A stretch of DNA of 25,389 nt from Amanita rubescens (Eukaryota > Basidiomycota > Agaricomycetes > Agaricales > Amanitaceae). The translations under genes and the position numbers were made by a program. The notes under the pieces were generated by a model, which saw nothing but the letters and a program-made list of their open reading frames with translations, was not told where the DNA came from and did no database searches. Positions within the stretch are counted from its first letter, which is position 1. Each line of letters starts with the position of its first letter. The DNA lies in assembly GCA_015039365.1 (NCBI GenBank), contig WION01000662.1, positions 1 through 25,389 of the forward strand. Reading direction: 5' to 3'. Below are positions 19,439 through 25,389 of this stretch, piece after piece.

Positions 19439-22400
19439 ATGCCCATGAAACGCAATTCTACCGCCTCCTTCCTCTCCGCCAACCAAGCGTCTTCCAGCAT
19501 GAATCCACATCAAAAACTAGAGGCAACGGTCGACCTCTCACAGCTCACAGCTCCCTCCACAGATGTGATAGTCGCTTGTCTCCGCGAGCGCTTCATGTCT
19601 GACACAATCTATACCCGCATCGGATCTTGTGCCCTCGTAGCCCTCAACCCTCACAAATACGTTCCCTCAAACTCGGATTCAGTTCTCAACAAGTATGCCG
19701 CCGAATACAGAGACACGTCAGAGGGTAGAGACAAGGCATCACAACAGCCCCCGCACATATTTCAACTCTCCAACAACGCCTATTATCATATGAAAAGAAC
19801 AGGACAAGACCAATGTCTTCTTTTCTGGTGGGAAAATTTGTCTGGTCTTATATATTTTACCGTCTAACAAAATCTCACGTCAGCGGTGAAACGGCCAGCG
19901 GCAAATCTGAAAACAGAAGATTGGCCATCAAAGCTTTCCTCGAGCTTAGCGTGTCCAACCCCGGCAAAAAAGGCTCCAAACTCGGCTCTCAAGTTCCCGC
20001 CTCGGAATTCGTCCTCGAAACTTTTGGCAACGCACGCACCCTCTTCAACCCCAACGCTTCCCGTTTTGGAAAGTACACCGAATTGCAATTCAGTGATCGG
20101 GGTCGCCTTTGCGGCGTCAAGACGCTAGATTATTATCTGGAACGCAACAGAGTCGCAGGTGCTCCCTCTGGGGAGAGGAACTTTCACATCTTTTACTACC
20201 TAGTTGCCGGAGCGTCCCCTGAAGAGAGAGCACACCTGCACCTCAACGACAAGGCCACGTACAGATACCTAGGACAACGTCACCAAGGGCAAGGTGGCCG
20301 CGGTGCACCCGGCCAAGGCGGGAGAGATGACGACGCGATGCGGTTCGATCAGCTCAAAGTCGCTCTAAAAGCGATTGGTCTCTCCAAACGGCACGTCGCC
20401 CAGACATGCCAGCTGATTGCCGCCATCCTCCACCTCGGCAACCTCGAATTCATTATTGACCGCGGGAGAAACGAGGATGCAGCCGTCGTGCGTAACACGG
20501 ACGTGCTAGAGATTGTATCCGAGTTTTTAGGCATACAATCATCCGCGCTGGAAGTCGCCCTCAGCTACAAAACCAAACTCGTCAAGAAGGAACTGTGTAC
20601 CGTCTTCCTCGACCCGGACGGTGCGTCTGATAACCGAGACGACCTGGCCAAGACGCTCTACTCCCTCTTATTCGGCTGGCTCAACGAATACATCAACCAG
20701 AAACTATGCAGAGACGACTTTGCCACGTTCATCGGCCTCTTCGACCTCCCCGGCCCTCAAAACCTCAGCAGCAGACCAAACACCCTCGACCAATTCTGCA
20801 TCAACTTTGCCAACGAGCGGTTACAACACTTCCTTCTCCGCCGCCTATTCGAGAGCCACGTAGCCGAGTACAACGCCGAGGGCATCTCGCGATTCGTCCC
20901 TTCCGTACCGTACTTTGACAACTCGGAGTGCGTGCGGCTGTTACAGCACAAACCGGGCGGGTTGATCCACATCATGGACGACCAAGCACGTCGCGCACCC
21001 AAGAAGACGGACCACACCATGGTCGAAGCATTCCAAAAGAGATGGGGCAACCACTCCTCTTTCAAATCCGGCAGCATGGACAGGAGCGGTTATCCAACCT
21101 TTACCGTCAACCACTTTAACGGCCCAGTCGCTTACTCTTCCGAATCGTTCCTCGAGCGTAATTTGGACGCTCTAAATCCCGATTTCGTTTCGTTGTTGAG
21201 GGGTAACGCAATGGATTCCTCGACTGCCGATGCGCCTGGAAGTGGGTTGGGTAATGACGGGAGTGGGTCTGTGAATCCGTTTGTGAAGGGGTTGTTTTCG
21301 GCAAAGGCTATCGCGACGGTGGCTCACCCTCGGAACGAAGATACGATCGTAGCGGCTCAACAGCCTGTTAAACCTATGCGTGCGCCGTCTACGCGAAAGA
21401 GGACCTCGGGGGGTATCCGGCGCATGCCAACTTTGTTGGAAGGTGGTGGTGGCAGTGGAATCGACGTGGAAGATCGGGAAAAAGACAAGGAGGACGACGA
21501 TTTTTGGGACAACGCGACTGGGAGACCAGGTGACGTTGGGGGACCAAAACCCTGCGTTGCAGGCGAGTTTAGAGCGGCGTTGGACACGCTATTCGAAACC
21601 CTCGACGAGACGCAGCCTTGGTTCGTGTTTTGCGTCAACCCCAACGACGCGCAGTTGCCGAACCAGCTCGAAGGGCGGAGCGTCAAAGGACAAGTCAAAA
21701 GTATGGGTTTGGCGGAGATCGCCAAACGGTGTGTGAACGTGTTTGAAGCCTCGCTTACTCCACGCGAGTTTTGTGATCGGTACAAGGACGGATTGGAAAA
21801 TGCCGGTGTGATCGAGGGTGGAGAGAGGGAACGCGTCGAACAAGTTCGTACGGCGTTTGATCTGGCCGAAGCCGATGTTGTGTTGGGTCAGCAAAAAGTG
21901 TTCTTGTCCCAGTTTGCGTTTCACAAGTTGGAGGATGGGTTGAGGTCGAGGGATGTAGAAGAGTTGAAGCGGAATAGGATGAGGGCGGCTGAGGCTGAGG
22001 CTGGTTTGGACCCCCGCGGAGGTATAGGTGGAGGCGATATGTATGGCCCTTACCCCGCGTCGGCGGAGGGTGGGGATTATGGAGACAATCCCGCGTTTGG
22101 ATCGTCGAATCAACATTTGCCCCTCGTCGCCAATGCCTCTCCCTTCCAACGTGCCGACTTGTACGATGACGAGTTTGACGAGCGGAAGAGTCTTCGGAGC
22201 GATGATTTTGATGGGCAGAGCAATTATACCTCTCAACGAGACGCGGCGTCGAATTATGGCTCGGAGAGTTATGCGCCCTCGCGGAATATGTTTCAAGGAG
22301 CGGAAGGGAAAGGCGCGCATCGTGCTTTGTTGGAGAAGGAGGCGTTGGCGGGGGAGATTCAAGAGGGCGAGACGACGGAGGTGATCAAGGAGAGTTCGGC

Positions 22401-25389
22401 ACGGAGGAAGTGGGTCGCCCTATGCTGGATCTTGACGTGGTGGTGTCCCAACTTTGTGCTGCGCTACGTGGGGCGGATGAAGCGAATGGACGTGCGGCAA
22501 GCCTGGCGCGAGAAGCTCGCGCTGAATTTGATCATCTGGTTCATCTGCGGCTGCGCCGTATTCGTGATTGCGGTTTTGGGAAGGTTGATTTGTCCGACGG
22601 AGCATGTGTTCAATACGAGCGAGTTGGCGTCGCATACGTTCAACTTGAATCCGTCGCAGACGTTGGCTGCGATTAGGGGAGAGGTGTTTGATTTGACGAC
22701 GATTGCGGCGTTGCATGGGAGGGTGGTGAGTGTGGTGCCGACCAAGAATGTGTTGTCGTATGGTGGGCAGATTATTACGGATATGTTCCCTGTTCAGGTG
22801 GGCTTTTCTCTCGTTTCTTGTTCTCCAGCAAAAGGCAGCTCACGATGCACACAGGTTAGCGCATTGTGTAACGGGATAACGGGTTCCGTCAGCCCTTATG
22901 TCACTTTCAACCCTAAGAACGTGACGGATCCAAATGCGCAATATCATGACTTCCGGGTCAACACCATGGATTACAGACCAGATTGGTACTTTGAAACGAT
23001 GGTCGAGATGCGGTATCTGGCTCGCAAAGGCTACGTCGGGTACACCAAGCAAGAAATTAGGTCTATGGCCAGCTCCGGTTCCTCTGTTGCGATATACAAC
23101 GGATACGTGTACGACGTGACTTCGTACATTAAGACTCCCCCTGGAAGGCAAGGCCCGCCTGGTACAACCGCGCCGAACGTGGACCCAACTTTTATGGATC
23201 AGAGCGTCTTGGACGTGTTCTCGTTTGCAGGAGGCGGGGACGTCACAAAGCAACTCGACAATCTCAACATCGACTCTGCCACGTTATACTTTCAAAAAGT
23301 TTGCTTGAGGAATCTTTTCTTGATCGGGATGGTCGACAACCGAGATTCTCCTCAGTGCCAGTTCTCCTCGGGTATCTTGCTCGCCTTGTCGTTTTTGATG
23401 GTGGCCGTCATTGGGTTCAAGTTCCTCGCTTCGATCAACTTTGGAGCGGAGAGGGCACCGGAGGATCATGACAAGTTTGTGATTTGCCAAGTGCCTTGTT
23501 ATACGGAAGGCGAGACGTCTTTGCGGCGAACGATTGATTCGTTGGCGCAGCTCAAGTATGACGATAAGCGGAAGCTGATGGTCATCATTTGTGACGGTAT
23601 GATTGTCGGATCTGGGAACGACCGGCCTACGCCGCGGATTGTGCTCGATATTCTTGGGGCAGATCCGAACTTGGACCCGGAGCCTTTGAGCTTTGTGTCG
23701 CTTGGAGAGGGCGCGAAGCAGCATAATATGGGCAAAGTTTATTCTGGACTGTACGAGTGTTCTGGTCACGTCCTGCCGTATATGGTTATCGTCAAGGTTG
23801 GCAAACCGACGGAGAGGCAGAGGCCCGGGAACCGAGGAAAGCGTGATTCGCAGATGATGTTAATGCATTTCTTGAACAAGGTGCGTGCGTTCGTTCGGTC
23901 TGAAGGGGAGGTGTCTGAAACATAATAGGTTCATTACAACTCGCCCATGAATCCTCTCGAGTTGGAGATGTACCACCAGATTAAGAACGTCGTTGGCGTT
24001 AATCCGACGTTTTACGAGTACTTGTTTACGGTGGACGCTGATACGACGGTTGAGCCGCTCTCGTTGAATCGGTTGGTTTCTGCGTAAGTGATTTCGTCTG
24101 ATGACGAGTGATGTGAAGATGACGTCCGTGCGCAGCATGATCCACGACAAGAAGCTTCTCGGCGTTTGCGGTGAAACTACACTTTCCAATGCAAAGCAGT
24201 CTATTGTTACCATGATGCAAGTCTACGAGTACTTCATTTCTCATCATATGGCCAAAGCATTCGAGTCGCTCTTTGGTTCGGTTACGTGTCTTCCTGGTTG
24301 TTTTACTCTCTACCGCCTCCGCACGCCCGATACGCAAAAACCTTTGCTCATCTCTAACCCAATGGTCATCGATTACTCTGAGAATCGTGTCGACACGCTG
24401 CATATGAAGAACCTGTTGCATCTCGGTGAAGATCGTTATCTGACGACGCTCTTGCTAAGGCATTTCCCCATGTACAAGACTCAGTTTGTTCGCGACGCAC
24501 ACGCATTTACGGTGCTCCCGATGATTGAAGGTTTTGTTGTCTCAGCGCCGAACGTTGGATCAATTCGACAGTTCACAATCTCGGAGAGCTCGTCTTTTTG
24601 GAGCAACTTTGCGGTTTCTGCTGTTTCTCGATGCGGTTTATCGTCATGATTGATTGCTCTCGACTTTGACGCAACCTGTTACGGTGGCATACGTATGTGC
24701 TGGATTCTCAGTTCGTTATTTGGATGCTGATGGTTGTCACAGATCGTTACTTGATCTATGAGATATCAAACGGTACATCACAGCAAACGATCCAGCTGGC
24801 TATCATCATGATAGGCGCGATTTACGGTGTACAAGCTTGGTGTTTATCATGCGACGCAAATGGGACATGATTGGTTGGATGTTGTTCTACATCATCGCCA
24901 TCCCGGCGTTCTCCTTCTTGCTTCCACTCTACTCGTTCTGGAAGGACGACTTTTCATGGGGTGCCACGCGTGTCGTGCTGGTGAATCAGGCAAGAAGATT
25001 GTTGTTCACGTAAGTTTTGGAGCTTTGTGGTGCACTAGAGCTAGAGCTAAGAGACCGTCAGGATGAAGGCAAATTCGATCCCAAATCTATCCCCCTCAAG
25101 TCGTGGAGCGATTACGTAAGTGACTAAATATGGAAAGGACCATGTGCTGACGCGTCGTAGGAAAACGAACTTTGGGACAAGGAATCGAACCACAGTATCG
25201 GATCATGGGTACCGCCTACTAAACTCAAGGATGGCTACGCGGAATCGCATACTGCCTCTTTATACGGCCGCGAGACGTACTACGAGCCTCGCGCTCAGTC
25301 TCCTGCCCCTTCCCAGTTTGGCATGGGTTATGCTCCTCCAGGTTACCAATCTGGCCGCAACACACCTCAATCTTACCTCCGTCCCGTTA
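19439..25389 (+). CDS. Myosin-motor chitin synthase (class V/VI type), partial at right edge
   Basis: Membrane glycosyltransferase polymerising GlcNAc into wall chitin; the myosin-like head is thought to help transport or tethering at growing tips. Exons: 19439-19827, 19884-22797, 22855-23880, 23929-24083, 24136-24692, 24743-25009, 25062-25115, 25161 to the edge. N-terminal motor-like domain with P-loop GETASGKSE and switch-[12 protein letters not shown]; switch II is degenerate (LFDLPGPQN). Then a linker, membrane helices ([31 protein letters not shown]), a cytochrome-b5-like segment ([12 protein letters not shown]), another helix pair, and the synthase core with [22 protein letters not shown] and GEDRYL. 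From about 24512 to 24982 the reading must shift seven times by one base, including inside QRRRW. Beyond that the tail ([20 protein letters not shown]) is open again. A C-terminal DEK-type domain, if present, lies outside the window. Confidence 0.93.

Noticed and set aside
22798..22854. Reading straight through this interval as coding ([13 protein letters not shown]...)
   Set aside because: It has GT..AG ends and a plausible branch region, and removing it joins DMFPVQ to VSALCNG, which reads as continuous protein.

Overview
The window looks like nuclear DNA of a filamentous basidiomycete, probably an Agaricomycete. The signs are genes split by many 45-70 nt GT..AG introns, a myosin-motor/cytochrome-b5-like/chitin-synthase fusion, a mannitol-dehydrogenase-type SDR with ten short exons, a fungal acetyl-CoA synthetase, and many small signal-peptide genes. 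No phage, plasmid, CRISPR, rRNA or tRNA feature was seen. All gene models were spliced by eye.

Layout. 1-4700 is a repeat-rich accessory region. Two diverged ~1.72 kb units lie head to tail (A 1222-2940, B 2941-4672), and a third, rearranged relative C lies at about 380-900. Each carries remnants of a small signal-peptide gene on the minus strand, with conserved splice sites but broken frames. 4821-6149 is an SDR gene with a consensus CRE (TGACGTCA) and a TATA box. 6298-8350 is a cyclin gene. 8380-9220 is an unidentified Ser/Thr-rich gene with two in-frame stops. 9660-14060 is a minus-strand block of small, mostly secreted, proline-rich proteins. Three of them share the 11-mer GGACCAGCCTA (plus-strand reading) 32-39 nt downstream of their TATA boxes, that is, near the expected transcription start. 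About 14542-14936 is a possible small secreted protein on the plus strand.

15303-19245 holds housekeeping genes: acetyl-CoA synthetase (minus) and a DUF2461/TIGR02453-family protein (plus) share a 259-bp divergent promoter region. The DUF2461 gene is best explained by a 5-nt microexon. 19439 to the window end is a very large chitin synthase with a myosin-like motor domain, still open at the right edge.

Two points stand out. The first is the co-oriented secreted-protein cluster with its shared promoter element, which I do not recognise. The second is a run of seven single-base frame breaks, mostly changes in length of short homopolymers, confined to about 500 bp of the chitin synthase around its catalytic QRRRW motif. 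Similar one-base problems appear elsewhere (the SDR exon 1/2 junction, repeats A and B, the ORF at 14542), so base-level assembly error must be excluded before calling pseudogenes.
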